DNA of 64,000 bases. It comes from Anaerolineae bacterium (GTDB lineage: Bacteria; Chloroflexota; Anaerolineae; DRVO01). Position numbers and translations under genes: made by a program. Below are positions 25,895 to 34,125 of this stretch, piece by piece. Each line of letters opens with the position of its first letter. The stretch's first letter is position 1. The DNA lies in the NCBI GenBank assembly GCA_013178015.1, contig JABLXR010000003.1, positions 1 to 64,000 of the forward strand, written 5' to 3'. The notes under the pieces are model-generated. The model did no database searches, had not been told where the DNA came from, and saw only the letters and a list, made by a program, of their open reading frames with translations.

Positions 25895-27359
25895 TGGCCG
25901 TAGCGCCGCGCCCGTGATTCTAGTGGCCTCACGCCTCCTGCTCTCTCGCCGATTCGGTGTCGCCGGGTGGCAGGCGGTAGATGAGGCTCTGGTGCAGCTG
26001 GCCCAGAGCCTTCGTCCCTTGTCGGCTCACCTCTTGTACGTTGACGACGCCCGCTCCCTCGCCCCTTACGGCCTTAGCCCCGTCACCCCGCGCGACCCGC
26101 AGCTCATTCGCCAGCTCGTCGACCAGCTGGAGCGAAACCTAGGGGGAGCTCCCGCCATCGTGTGGTTGATCGGCGGGGATGAGGTGCTACCTTTCTTTCG
26201 TCTGACCAATCCCGCCGACGATCCGGACGGCGAAATCCTGTCGGATGCCCCCTACGCCTCCTCGGGCGGCGACCCCCTGGTGCCCTCACGGGTGGTGGCA
26301 CGCCTGCCGCACCCGGCCGGTGGAGCGAATGCTTTCCTCCACCTCCTAGCCCGAGCGGCGAGCGCACAACCCATCCAGCCCCGACAGGGCACTCCGGTAG
26401 CAGTCGGCTACACTGCCAGCATCTGGAGGGAGGCCTCCCAAGCAGTGCTGTCCGAAATCCCGGGGGCCGGGCCTCTCAGGATGTCTCCCCCTTGGGAGCT
26501 GCATGACTACCCCTATGTGCGCCGACAACACGCTACCCTCCGCTACTTCAATCTACACGGGACAGCCGAGGGCACCACCTGGCACGGTCAGCTCGATCCG
26601 GTGCTGCCCGCCGACTTCGATGACTTCCCTCCTGCCCTCCGGCAGATAGACATCTCTGCTGACGAAGCTCGGGACTCGGTAGTGGCCGCCGAAGCCTGCT
26701 ACGGGGCCGCCCTGACCCCGACCAGCATCGCCATGCGCTTCCTCCGCCTGGGTGCCGGCGCCCTCTTGGGGTCCACCGCCATGTCCTACGGGGCGCTGGC
26801 CTCCCCCGTATCGGGAGCGGACCTGCTGGTCAAAGACTTCTTGCAGTTGGTCGTGGCCGGTGTTCCCTTGGGTGAGGCCCTTCTGTTGGCCAAGCTCGCT
26901 TTCGCCCGCACCATGATGGACACCCAGGGCTTCCTGGACGCCGAGGACCAGAAGACCCTCCTCACTTTCGTTCTGCTGGGCCATCCTACGCTCCGGCTGG
27001 CCGTCGGGTCCCCACAATCGCAGTCGCATCTGGCCTGCGCAGAAGCGTACCGTCACCTGGACGGGCCACTCGATGTGGTGTGCGCCCACACCGTCGATAG
27101 GTCAGGGGCGCCCATTCCTGAGGGCAGCCTGCTGAAGGAGATAGAGAGCCTGGCCCAATACCATCTCGCTGCCCACCCCCGTTCTCTGGGTTTTAGGCAG
27201 GAAACTTGCAGGATCATGGCCCCTAGCACCCACAGCCGACCCACGTCCGACTCGCACCAGGTGGTGAGTCTGAGCCGACCCCTGTCCAGTGGCGGGACGC
27301 AGGTGGTCCGGTTCACCGTGCGAGAGGGTCGGGTGACCAAGACCGTGGTATCTCACTAG
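25878..27359 (+). CDS. Clan CD cysteine protease, peptidase C25 (gingipain/caspase-like) type
   Basis: 493 residues. The C25-like core shows WLIGGDEVLPFF, LSDAPYASSGGDPLVPSRVVARLP, then the catalytic pair: His227 in YFNLHGTAEGT and Cys274 in AAEACYGAAL, and GAGALLGSTAMSYG after it. C25, caspase and CHAT proteases share this His-Gly / Glu-Ala-Cys-Tyr-Gly layout. Gingipains are secreted, but here no signal peptide is visible. The last about 120 residues are not recognised. GTG 25878 overlaps the TPR gene by 17 bases (GTG 25914 is the alternative start). The pairing suggests the TPR protein senses or delivers substrate for this protease. Confidence 0.8.
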   Translation: MRSHGDGRSAAPVILVASRLLLSRRFGVAGWQAVDEALVQLAQSLRPLSAHLLYVDDARSLAPYGLSPVTPRDPQLIRQLVDQLERNLGGAPAIVWLIGGDEVLPFFRLTNPADDPDGEILSDAPYASSGGDPLVPSRVVARLPHPAGGANAFLHLLARAASAQPIQPRQGTPVAVGYTASIWREASQAVLSEIPGAGPLRMSPPWELHDYPYVRRQHATLRYFNLHGTAEGTTWHGQLDPVLPADFDDFPPALRQIDISADEARDSVVAAEACYGAALTPTSIAMRFLRLGAGALLGSTAMSYGALASPVSGADLLVKDFLQLVVAGVPLGEALLLAKLAFARTMMDTQGFLDAEDQKTLLTFVLLGHPTLRLAVGSPQSQSHLACAEAYRHLDGPLDVVCAHTVDRSGAPIPEGSLLKEIESLAQYHLAAHPRSLGFRQETCRIMAPSTHSRPTSDSHQVVSLSRPLSSGGTQVVRFTVREGRVTKTVVSH

Positions 27360-27401
27360 CCGGGGAGCCTGCGGGCCCCGCGGCAGTTTGGAGCGAGCGA
27401 C

Positions 27402-27848
27402 ATGCAACTCACGGAGCTGCTCGACGAGCTGGAAAACGTCATCTCCGACGCTTACTACATCCCCCTAACCAGCAAGGCTGTCGTGGATCAGAGCCTGTGC
27501 CTCGACCTCATCGACAGGATTCGCTCGGCGCTGCCCGCGGAGCTAGCCGAAGCCCAGCGCATCAAGAACGCGCGAGAGAGGATCCTGGCCCAGGCCGAGG
27601 CGGAGGCGGAGGACTTGAGAAAGCTGGGGCGCCAGCAGCTCGAGCAGGCGGCCGCCGAGAGCGAGGCTGTCGCTCTGGCGCGCGTCCAGGCGGAGGAGAT
27701 AGTGCAGGACGGTGAGCGACGGGCGCGAGAGATGGCGGCGGCCGCCATCGAGTATTCAATGTCGATCTACCAGCGCCTGGAAGAGGACTTGAGCGCTCTG
27801 CTGGAGGATCTTCGCTTCCGCATCCCGGAGCAACTGCAGGCCGACTGA
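27402..27848 (+). CDS. Coiled-coil protein, V-ATPase subunit H / F0-b-like
   Basis: 148 residues. Starts MQLTELLDELENVI, then the block IPLTSKAVVDQSLCLDLIDRIRSALPAEL, followed by a long Ala/Glu/Arg-rich coiled coil (about residues 45-135). This two-part pattern is a conserved bacterial family often annotated as 'ATPase' and found beside coaD or cell-division genes; the true function is not settled. No membrane helix. It lies 20 bases before ftsZ, so a link to cell division or shape is possible but only inferred. Confidence 0.7.
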   Translation: MQLTELLDELENVISDAYYIPLTSKAVVDQSLCLDLIDRIRSALPAELAEAQRIKNARERILAQAEAEAEDLRKLGRQQLEQAAAESEAVALARVQAEEIVQDGERRAREMAAAAIEYSMSIYQRLEEDLSALLEDLRFRIPEQLQAD

Positions 27849-27868
27849 ACCTTCCGGAGGAGACAGAC

Positions 27869-29080
27869 GTGGAGGCTTCCAACGTGACTCAGGCGACACA
27901 AACAAAGCCACTGCGCATCACAGTCGTGGGCGTGGGCGGCGCTGGCTGTAACGCGGTGGACCGCATGATCAGCGTCGACATTCCCGATGTTGACTACCTG
28001 GTGCTCAACACCGACGCCCAAGCCCTGGCCAGGTCCGACGCCGGCCGCAAGATCTGCCTGGGTGGCCCACGCACCCGTGGCCTAGGCGCGGGAGGGGATC
28101 CTGCCAGCGGCGCAGCGGCGGCCAAGCTGTCCGCCGATGAGATCGCCCGAGCGCTGGATGGCTCAGCCCTGGTATTCCTAGCCGCCGGCATGGGGGGCGG
28201 CACCGGGAGTGGCGCCGCCCCCATCGTGGGCGACGTGGCCCGCTCCCTGGGAGCGCTGACCGTGGCCGTGGTGACCAAGCCTTTCTCCTTCGAGGGCTTC
28301 CGGCGCCGCAAGGTGGCAGAAGAGGCGGTTGCCGAGCTGGAAAAGCACGTGGACACCCTCATCGTGGTCCCCAACGACAAGCTCCTGGCCTTCACCTCCG
28401 AGAAAGTGACGCTGGATATCGCCTTCCGCATTGCCGACGATGTCTTGCGGCAGGGCATCCAAGGCATCTCCGAGGTCATCACTCGGCCCGGGCTCATCAA
28501 CGTGGACTTCGCCGACGTCAGGCGCATCATGGCCCAGGGTGGCACCAGCCTCATGTCCATCGCCCAGGCCAAGGGGCCCGAGCGAGCCCTGGAGGCGGCC
28601 CAGTCGGCAGTCTCCAACCCCCTCATCGCCACCGACTCCATCGGAGGAGCCAGGGGAATCTTGGTGAACGTGGTTGGCGGACCGGACATGACCCTGCACG
28701 AGGCCGGCCAGGCGGTGGAGTACATCACCGAGCAGGCCAGCGAGGATGCTGAGGTCATCTTCGGCGCCGCCATAGACAACAGCATGGGCGACAAGCTTCA
28801 GATAACGCTCATCGCCACCGGAGTGGGAGCCGCTGCTCAACCTCAGCGCCGGCCCGCTGCCACGCCGATGCCGGCCCGTCAGGCATGGGCCGATCGGCCT
28901 CAGCCCCAGCGGAGCGGAATCCCAGTCCCGAGGGAGTTCGAAGAGAAGCTAGCCCGGGTGCGCGACAACGGCCACGACGAGCCCCACCGCACCGAGCGTC
29001 ACCTGGAGCCGGCACTCGCCGCTCAGGGTCTCAACCTTGAGATCCCCACTTTTCTGCGCCGTGCTCGCGGCCTGCTCTAG
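27869..29080 (+). CDS. ftsZ: Cell division protein FtsZ
   Basis: 403 residues. Tubulin-like GTPase that forms the division ring. VVGVGGAGCNAVDRMI, the G-box GGGTGSGAAP near residue 110, TVAVVTKPFSFEG, VPNDKLL and NVDFADVRRIM are all present. The glycine loop that is often GAGGNPEIG reads GAGGDPASG. A variable linker ends in LNLEIPTFLRRARG, a good match to the C-terminal peptide that binds FtsA, ZipA or SepF-type partners. GTG 27869 is set by CCGGAGGAG seven bases before it. ftsA and ftsQ are not neighbours; Chloroflexota often have a second ftsZ. Confidence 0.95.
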   Translation: MEASNVTQATQTKPLRITVVGVGGAGCNAVDRMISVDIPDVDYLVLNTDAQALARSDAGRKICLGGPRTRGLGAGGDPASGAAAAKLSADEIARALDGSALVFLAAGMGGGTGSGAAPIVGDVARSLGALTVAVVTKPFSFEGFRRRKVAEEAVAELEKHVDTLIVVPNDKLLAFTSEKVTLDIAFRIADDVLRQGIQGISEVITRPGLINVDFADVRRIMAQGGTSLMSIAQAKGPERALEAAQSAVSNPLIATDSIGGARGILVNVVGGPDMTLHEAGQAVEYITEQASEDAEVIFGAAIDNSMGDKLQITLIATGVGAAAQPQRRPAATPMPARQAWADRPQPQRSGIPVPREFEEKLARVRDNGHDEPHRTERHLEPALAAQGLNLEIPTFLRRARGLL

Positions 29081-29100
29081 CGCCGCCTGGAGGCATGCTT

Positions 29101-29325
29101 ATGGCTGACTGCGAACTAGAGAAGGCCGCCAAAGCCTACCTAGCCCGTCACTTTCCCACCCTGCAGGCGGTCTCCACTGCTCACACCGAACGACAGGCCA
29201 AGACCCCTGGAGCGTCGCGGCAACACGTGTTCGACTTCACCGGCACCATAGGTGACACCATCCAGAGAGTGAGGATCGTGCTCGATGACCGGGGAAAGGT
29301 GGTCAAAGCGGCCATCTCTCGCTAG
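29101..29325 (+). CDS. Small conserved-looking hypothetical protein
   Basis: 74 residues, soluble, no cysteine motif beyond one Cys. Sequence runs MADCELEKAAKAYLARHFP and then FDFTGTIGDTIQRVRIVLDDRGKVVKAAISR, which looks like a small alpha/beta unit ending in two strands. ATG 29101 is chosen because GGAGG at 29089-29093 is seven bases before it; ATG 29095 is too close to that site. Not recognised. Lies between ftsZ and the LysM glycosidase, and the latter's likely start overlaps its end. Confidence 0.55.
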   Translation: MADCELEKAAKAYLARHFPTLQAVSTAHTERQAKTPGASRQHVFDFTGTIGDTIQRVRIVLDDRGKVVKAAISR

Positions 29326-31081
29326 ACGAGGGTGGCACCACAGAGGCCCACGCGCGGCCAGAACCCGCACCGAGACCCGCCTGCGCCTCATTCTCATCGG
29401 AGCCGCGTTCATGGCCAGCCTAGTGCTGGCGCTGATTCCATCATCGGCGGCTGCCCAGCAACCCCAGGAACGCGTCCATGTCGTCTCCTGGGGAGAGACG
29501 TTGAGCAGCATAGCACTCCTCTATGACGTTCCCATCGAGGAACTTCTAAGAGTGAACGGGCTGGCCAACGCCCACCTCATACAGGCTGGCCAGGTGCTCG
29601 TGATCCCGCAGACCCCTGCTTCCGACGACAGCCAGCCCTCACCGGCGCCGCCTGGGGGCGAACGCACTCACGTCGTGACCTACGGGGAATCGCTCTTTGG
29701 CATCGCCCTCCTCTACGGGGTGGACCTGTACCAGCTCGCTGCCGCCAACGGCATCGCCAACGCCGACCTAATACAGCCAGGGCAGATCTTGACCATCCCC
29801 GACGGCCACGGCCCCCTAGCCCCGGGCACCGACTCCCCCGGTCAAGAGGGGCTGCGCGAGCACGTGGTGCGCCCGGGAGAGACGCTCCTCTGGATCGCCC
29901 TGCAGTACGGCCTGTCGGTGGATCGCCTGAGCGCAGCCAACGGCATCTCCAATCCCTCGCTCATCTACCCGGGCCAGCGCCTGATCTTGCCCAATCCCGA
30001 CGGCAATGGAGATCCGATGGCCACGCCGGTGTCACCAGAGCCTGCAACCGGGCCCACGCCCCGGGAGGCCCACGCCACCCCGGGCGTCTGCGTTCACCTT
30101 ATCCATCAGGACATCCCGGCCGTACTCAACGCGGTGGAAGGCCTAGGCTTCGGCTGGATCAAGCAGCAGGTGGAATGGAAACTGGCGGAACCACAGAAGG
30201 GCTCCATCCGCTGGGACCACCTCGATCCGATAGTGGAGGCGGCGTCCGCCCGAGGGCTGAACGTGCTACTGAGCGTGGTCAAGGCGCCGGCATGGGCCCG
30301 GCCGGCCGACAGCGATCTCAACGTTGACGGCCCTCCCGCCAATCCGGGTGATTACGGTGACTTCGTGGCCGCCCTCGCCTCTCGCTATCGGGGCAGAGTA
30401 GCTGCCTACGAGATCTGGAACGAGCAGAACCTGTGGTACGAGTGGGGCGGTAAGGGCCGGTTGTCTGCCGGCCAGTATGTCGAACTGCTCCGCGTCGCCT
30501 ATGAGCGCATCAAGCAGGCCGACCCCGCGGCCCTGGTGGTGAGCGGCGGCCTGACCCCTACTGGGGTGAACGACGGCTATCTCGCCTTCGATGACGTACA
30601 TTACCTCGGCCAGATGTATGCCGCCGGCGCCGCACCCTATTTCGACGTCCTGGGCGCCCATCCCAGCGGCTACAACAACCCCCCGGACGACTCCCCATCG
30701 CTCAACAGCACCGACACTACTGAGTTCAAGGGGCATTGGAGCTTCTACTACCGCCGGTTCGAGCAGCTTCGAGACGTAATGGCACTCAATGGGGACAGCC
30801 ACAAACAGATGTGGTTCACCGAGTTCGGCTGGTCCTCGCAGAAGCACCCGCCCGAGGGTTACGAGTACGCCGCGGACAACTCCGAGGAGCAGCAAGCGCG
30901 GTATCTTCTTCGCGCCTTCCAACTCGCCCGAGAGAGGGACTACGTTGGAGTCATGTTCATCTGGAACTTGAACTTCGCCACCGTGGCGGGCCCGGACGAC
31001 GAGAAGGCGGGCTTCAGTCTCATCCGTTCTGACGGCTACCCACGCCCGGCGTACCTCGCCCTCGCCAGCATGCCCCGGTAG
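29285..31081 (+). CDS. Secreted glycoside hydrolase with three LysM domains
   Basis: 598 residues from ATG 29285. A basic N-terminus and a hydrophobic stretch (LILIGAAFMASLVLALIPSSAAAQ) form a signal peptide or anchor. Three LysM domains follow (about residues 62-107, 128-173, 193-238; each with GETL/GESL and an N-G-I/L-A/S-N core), then a TIM-barrel of the clan A type. Acid/base Glu380 lies in EIWNEQNLWY and nucleophile Glu513 in WFTEFGWSS, as in GH39/GH5-like enzymes. LysM binds N-acetylglucosamine polymers, so it likely acts on the cell wall or a wall-linked glycan. ATG 29411 would cut off most of the signal peptide. Confidence 0.85.
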   Translation: MTGERWSKRPSLARRGWHHRGPRAARTRTETRLRLILIGAAFMASLVLALIPSSAAAQQPQERVHVVSWGETLSSIALLYDVPIEELLRVNGLANAHLIQAGQVLVIPQTPASDDSQPSPAPPGGERTHVVTYGESLFGIALLYGVDLYQLAAANGIANADLIQPGQILTIPDGHGPLAPGTDSPGQEGLREHVVRPGETLLWIALQYGLSVDRLSAANGISNPSLIYPGQRLILPNPDGNGDPMATPVSPEPATGPTPREAHATPGVCVHLIHQDIPAVLNAVEGLGFGWIKQQVEWKLAEPQKGSIRWDHLDPIVEAASARGLNVLLSVVKAPAWARPADSDLNVDGPPANPGDYGDFVAALASRYRGRVAAYEIWNEQNLWYEWGGKGRLSAGQYVELLRVAYERIKQADPAALVVSGGLTPTGVNDGYLAFDDVHYLGQMYAAGAAPYFDVLGAHPSGYNNPPDDSPSLNSTDTTEFKGHWSFYYRRFEQLRDVMALNGDSHKQMWFTEFGWSSQKHPPEGYEYAADNSEEQQARYLLRAFQLARERDYVGVMFIWNLNFATVAGPDDEKAGFSLIRSDGYPRPAYLALASMPR

Positions 31082-31093
31082 GCTCTCTGCAGG

Positions 31094-32428
31094 ATGACTC
31101 GTCGTCGATCGCGCCTGGTCCTTCTTCTGGTGTTGCTTTTCAGCCTGCTCCTGGGCGACTGCTCGCCCTCGGTCGACCCACCGCCGGCAGCCCGTACGTC
31201 CGGGCGCCTGTTGCCGCCCCACTCGGCGGCAGTGCCCGCGGACTCGCTCGGGCTCAGCCCTCGCCTGGCCGCGCCCACAGCGGCTCCAAGGCCACTGCCG
31301 ACGCCGCTGCCGGCCCCCCCTACTCGCGAACGGCGCACCAACATACTACTCCTGGGCGTGGACGAGCGGGAGACCTGGAGCGAGGGCCCGCCTCGCACTG
31401 ACGCCATCATGCTGGTCTCGGCCAATCGGGCCGATGGCACGGTGACTGTGCTCTCCATCCCCCGAGACTTGTGGGTATACATCCCCGGGTTTGGGCCGGA
31501 GCGCATCAACGTCGCCTATCGAGTGGCCGAAATGTCCCGCCCGGGCAGCGGCCCCGAGACGGCAGCGGCCACGGTGGCTCAGTTCCTGGGCGTATCGCTC
31601 GACCGCTATGTGGTGGTCAACTTTCGCGCCGTGCGGCAGATCGTCGATGTCCTCGGCGGGCTGGAAGTGGACGTCCCCTATGAGATCTGGGACCCCCTCT
31701 ACCCTACCGAGAACAACGGGTACATGACCGTGCATTTCCCCGCGGGCCCACAGGTCCTCGACGGGGAGCGGGTTCTGCAGTACGTGCGCACCCGGCATGG
31801 GAGCAGCGACTTCGACCGCATGCGCCGGCAGCAACAGGTGATAGAGTCGCTACAGGCTCGAGTCACTCGACCAGACTTCATCCCCAAGGCTCCCGGATTC
31901 CTGCTGCTGGCACGCGATTGCGTTCACACCAACCTGTCCGTGAGCGACATGCTCAGCCTGTGGTCCGCCTTCCATCACATAGACCGTGAAGCAGTGCGGC
32001 TCGCCGTCCTCGATGAGAACTACACCTATCCCTGGATCACTACCGCGGGTGCGGATGTCTTGCTGCCCAACGACCCGGCGATAGAACGCCTGGTGAGCCA
32101 CCTGGGCCTGAGCGACGAGGCCGACGGTCAAGGGCTGGCACAGGGATTGCAGATAAGGCTCTTCAGCAACAGCAGTCAGGACGCCAACTTCGCCAGCGCG
32201 GCCGAGGCACTCACCCAGTCGGGTTTCAGCATATGGCAAGGAGGCGTAGCCGAGAACGCTACCGGCCACACCGTGGTGATTGACTACGGCGACGGCTCGG
32301 CCGGCGTGGCCTTGGCGAGGGCGCTGGGCCTGGATGACCTGCACGTGCTGACCCAGCCCAAGCCTCCTGGTCTTCCCGAGGGGCTCGTGGCCGACGTCCT
32401 GCTCTGGGCATCCAGCCCCAGTGGCTAA
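31094..32428 (+). CDS. LytR-CpsA-Psr (LCP) family wall glycopolymer ligase
   Basis: 444 residues. N-terminal membrane helix (LVLLLVLLFSLLL), a Pro/Ala-rich linker, then the LCP domain: NILLLGVDERE, RTDAIMLVSAN, VLSIPRDLWVYIPGFG, RINVAYRVAE, LDGERVLQYVRTRHG and DFDRMRRQQQ. The last about 90 residues (IRLFSNSSQDANFASAAEALTQSGF) are a LytR_C domain. LCP enzymes move lipid-linked glycans onto peptidoglycan on the outer face of the membrane. This fits the glycosyltransferase and MurJ block upstream. GDC after the helix is not a proper lipobox. Confidence 0.92.
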   Translation: MTRRRSRLVLLLVLLFSLLLGDCSPSVDPPPAARTSGRLLPPHSAAVPADSLGLSPRLAAPTAAPRPLPTPLPAPPTRERRTNILLLGVDERETWSEGPPRTDAIMLVSANRADGTVTVLSIPRDLWVYIPGFGPERINVAYRVAEMSRPGSGPETAAATVAQFLGVSLDRYVVVNFRAVRQIVDVLGGLEVDVPYEIWDPLYPTENNGYMTVHFPAGPQVLDGERVLQYVRTRHGSSDFDRMRRQQQVIESLQARVTRPDFIPKAPGFLLLARDCVHTNLSVSDMLSLWSAFHHIDREAVRLAVLDENYTYPWITTAGADVLLPNDPAIERLVSHLGLSDEADGQGLAQGLQIRLFSNSSQDANFASAAEALTQSGFSIWQGGVAENATGHTVVIDYGDGSAGVALARALGLDDLHVLTQPKPPGLPEGLVADVLLWASSPSG

Positions 32429-32457
32429 GTAAGATCACACTCCATCCGGAGGATTCA

Positions 32458-32943
32458 ATGGCCCAGTCTGCGAAACCGGCACCGGGAGCGATCCGTCGCC
32501 TCCTCCTCGTCATCGTAGCCAGCGCCGTCACCATAGCCGGGCTGGCCCTGCTCGCCGGAGGTGGCTACATGCTCATCGCCGCACCCGCGGACACCACTCC
32601 AGCACCCTCCCTGGTGCAGGTGTCGGCACAGGAGGCCGAATCTCTGGCGGATGCCACGGCCACGGCGGAGCCCATCGCAGCCACAATCAGCCTTACCCCG
32701 AGCGGGGGCGACGAGGGAGCCGCTACGGTTACCGCGGTTCCGACGCCGACCGCCACCCCTGTCCAGATGGCGCAGGCGGTCTCTCCCACGCCAACGAGGG
32801 TACTGCGGGCCACCGACACCCCGACCCCCATACCGACGAGCGAGCTACCCGACACCGGTTTCGGTGGTTTCCTCCAGCCGCTGGCGGGTTTTGCACTGGT
32901 GGGAGTGGCAGTCACGGCGCGGGCGCTGCGCCATCGGCGCTGA
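32458..32943 (+). CDS. LPDTG-bearing surface protein, probable sortase substrate
   Basis: 161 residues. An N-terminal hydrophobic helix (LLLVIVASAVTIAGLALLAGGG) acts as signal or anchor, followed by an Ala/Thr/Pro-rich exposed stretch (VPTPTATPV, DTPTPIPTS). The end is a full sorting signal: LPDTG at residues 130-134, a hydrophobic helix (FLQPLAGFALVGVAVTA) and the basic tail RALRHRR. It has almost no folded domain, so it may be a short wall stalk or spacer. ATG 32458 follows GGAGGA. The sortase at 12501 is the natural candidate enzyme. Confidence 0.85.
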   Translation: MAQSAKPAPGAIRRLLLVIVASAVTIAGLALLAGGGYMLIAAPADTTPAPSLVQVSAQEAESLADATATAEPIAATISLTPSGGDEGAATVTAVPTPTATPVQMAQAVSPTPTRVLRATDTPTPIPTSELPDTGFGGFLQPLAGFALVGVAVTARALRHRR

Positions 32944-32972
32944 CCGGGCGGTTCGCTGAAGCATAGAACCAG

Positions 32973-32992
32973 GGGGCGTCGACAACCGCCCC
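32973..32992. terminator. Possible weak terminator hairpin between convergent genes
   Basis: GGGGCG (32973-32978) and CGCCCC (32987-32992) can pair around an 8-base loop, between the LPDTG gene (plus) and the cupin gene (minus). There is no clear T-run on either side. Confidence 0.35.
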
Positions 32993-33038
32993 GTTCGCCC
33001 CTCAGTTCGCCCAGTGTCACATCCAGGCGCTGCCCCGC

Positions 33039-33365
33039 CTAGCGAAAATCCTCCCGTGGAGGAGTGAATACCTCCACGAGCCTGGCGGCGGCGCCCAGGG
33101 CCTCGGCCGAGTGCTCCTCTCCGCCCGGCACCGAGTACGTCCCTCCTGGGCCGAGGATCTTCTCGCTTCCCCCAGTCCGGAAGCGCACCCGGCCCTCGAG
33201 GACATAGCCAATCTGCTCGTGCGGGTGCGCGTGCGCGGCCACCGTGCGGTCGGCGTCTATGCGGATCTCCACCAGCATCAGCCGCTCTCCGGCCAGGACC
33301 CGTCGGGATATGCCTGGCGAGGCCTCGACCCAAGGCAGATCGTCCCGGTCATGCAAAGCCCCCAT
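33039..33365 (-). CDS. Cupin-domain protein
   Basis: 108 residues, one cupin barrel. Motif 1 is AAHAHPHEQIGYVLEGRVRF, with His, His and Glu as likely metal ligands; motif 2 is GGTYSVPGGEEHSAEAL with a His. Small single-cupin proteins may be isomerases, dioxygenases or sugar-binding proteins, so the substrate cannot be given. ATG 33365 has a G-rich AGGGGGTAAGG before it. It is 21 bases after the unrecognised gene 33387-34124 and is probably in the same transcript. Confidence 0.85.
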   Translation of the reverse strand: MGALHDRDDLPWVEASPGISRRVLAGERLMLVEIRIDADRTVAAHAHPHEQIGYVLEGRVRFRTGGSEKILGPGGTYSVPGGEEHSAEALGAAARLVEVFTPPREDFR

Positions 33366-33386
33366 CCTTACCCCCTGATCCTGCCC

Positions 33387-34124
33387 TCAGGCCAGATTGG
33401 GCTCGCCGTACACGGCGGCCAGGGCCGCCTCCGCCCGCTTCATCTGCTCCTCGTCACCCTCGTAGGCTAGCCAGATGGCTCCTTCGGCACCAGCAACTCC
33501 CCCCGAGCCAATGTGCGTGGCCCGCACGCCTGCCAGCACCTCCAGAGCCTCGATCTCGGTGAAGATGGAGCCCCACACCGGCATCATTCCCTCACCCCGG
33601 TGCTCGGGGCGCTGAACGTAGTGCACCGCGTCCATTATGCTGCTCGAGATGCACTTCTCCAGTCCCACTGGGATCATCAGGCGCACATGAGACCCGACGG
33701 CACGACGGAGAGCCAGCCCCACCGTGCCCGAGCGCGGGTCGCCAATGAGCACACCCGCCAGCCGCTCTCGATAGTTCAGGGCATTGGCCCCCTTCAGGAT
33801 CAGGTCCCCTCGACCCAGCGTCTCTACCGCTTCGGCGATGTCCACGCCCCAGCGCACTTCGCCCCTCTCCACGAGCACGTCGCTCAGGTCTCGCCCTTGC
33901 ACCGCTCGGCGCCGCTGGCCGTGGGGAAGCGTCAGGCCACGGGCGAAGTTGAGCTTGTCGATGGGTTCACCCGTTAGCTCCTCCACGATGTAAGCGTTGG
34001 TAGTACCCTTGATGATCAGGATGCGCCCCCGGTCATACGCCTCACGGAACACCGGACTGGCCACTACGCCGCGGGCGATGAGCCGTTTGCTTTCGGAGAC
34101 CTTCAGGGCGACGGCGACGGACAT
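33387..34124 (-). CDS. Conserved-looking protein of unknown function
   Basis: 245 residues, soluble, not recognised. Notable segments: RGVVASPVFREAYDRGRILIIKGTTNAYIVEELTGEP near the start, GRGDLILKGANALN, GSHVRLMIPVGLEKCISSSIMDA, and a Gly-rich GSGGVAGAEGAIWL toward the end. The Gly-Thr-Thr-Asn and Lys-Gly-Ala-Asn-Ala patterns look like phosphate or sugar-phosphate loops, but that is only an impression. ATG 34124 follows GGAGGAT and is decided by it. Its ribosome site lies over the end of the flavin oxidoreductase gene, so the two are likely coupled. Confidence 0.75.
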   Translation of the reverse strand: MSVAVALKVSESKRLIARGVVASPVFREAYDRGRILIIKGTTNAYIVEELTGEPIDKLNFARGLTLPHGQRRRAVQGRDLSDVLVERGEVRWGVDIAEAVETLGRGDLILKGANALNYRERLAGVLIGDPRSGTVGLALRRAVGSHVRLMIPVGLEKCISSSIMDAVHYVQRPEHRGEGMMPVWGSIFTEIEALEVLAGVRATHIGSGGVAGAEGAIWLAYEGDEEQMKRAEAALAAVYGEPNLA

Positions 34125-34125
34125 G

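Noticed and set aside
31094-31180. Lipoprotein signal in the LCP protein (LLLGDC)
   Set aside because: Asp before the Cys does not fit a lipobox; the LCP family uses a membrane helix as anchor.
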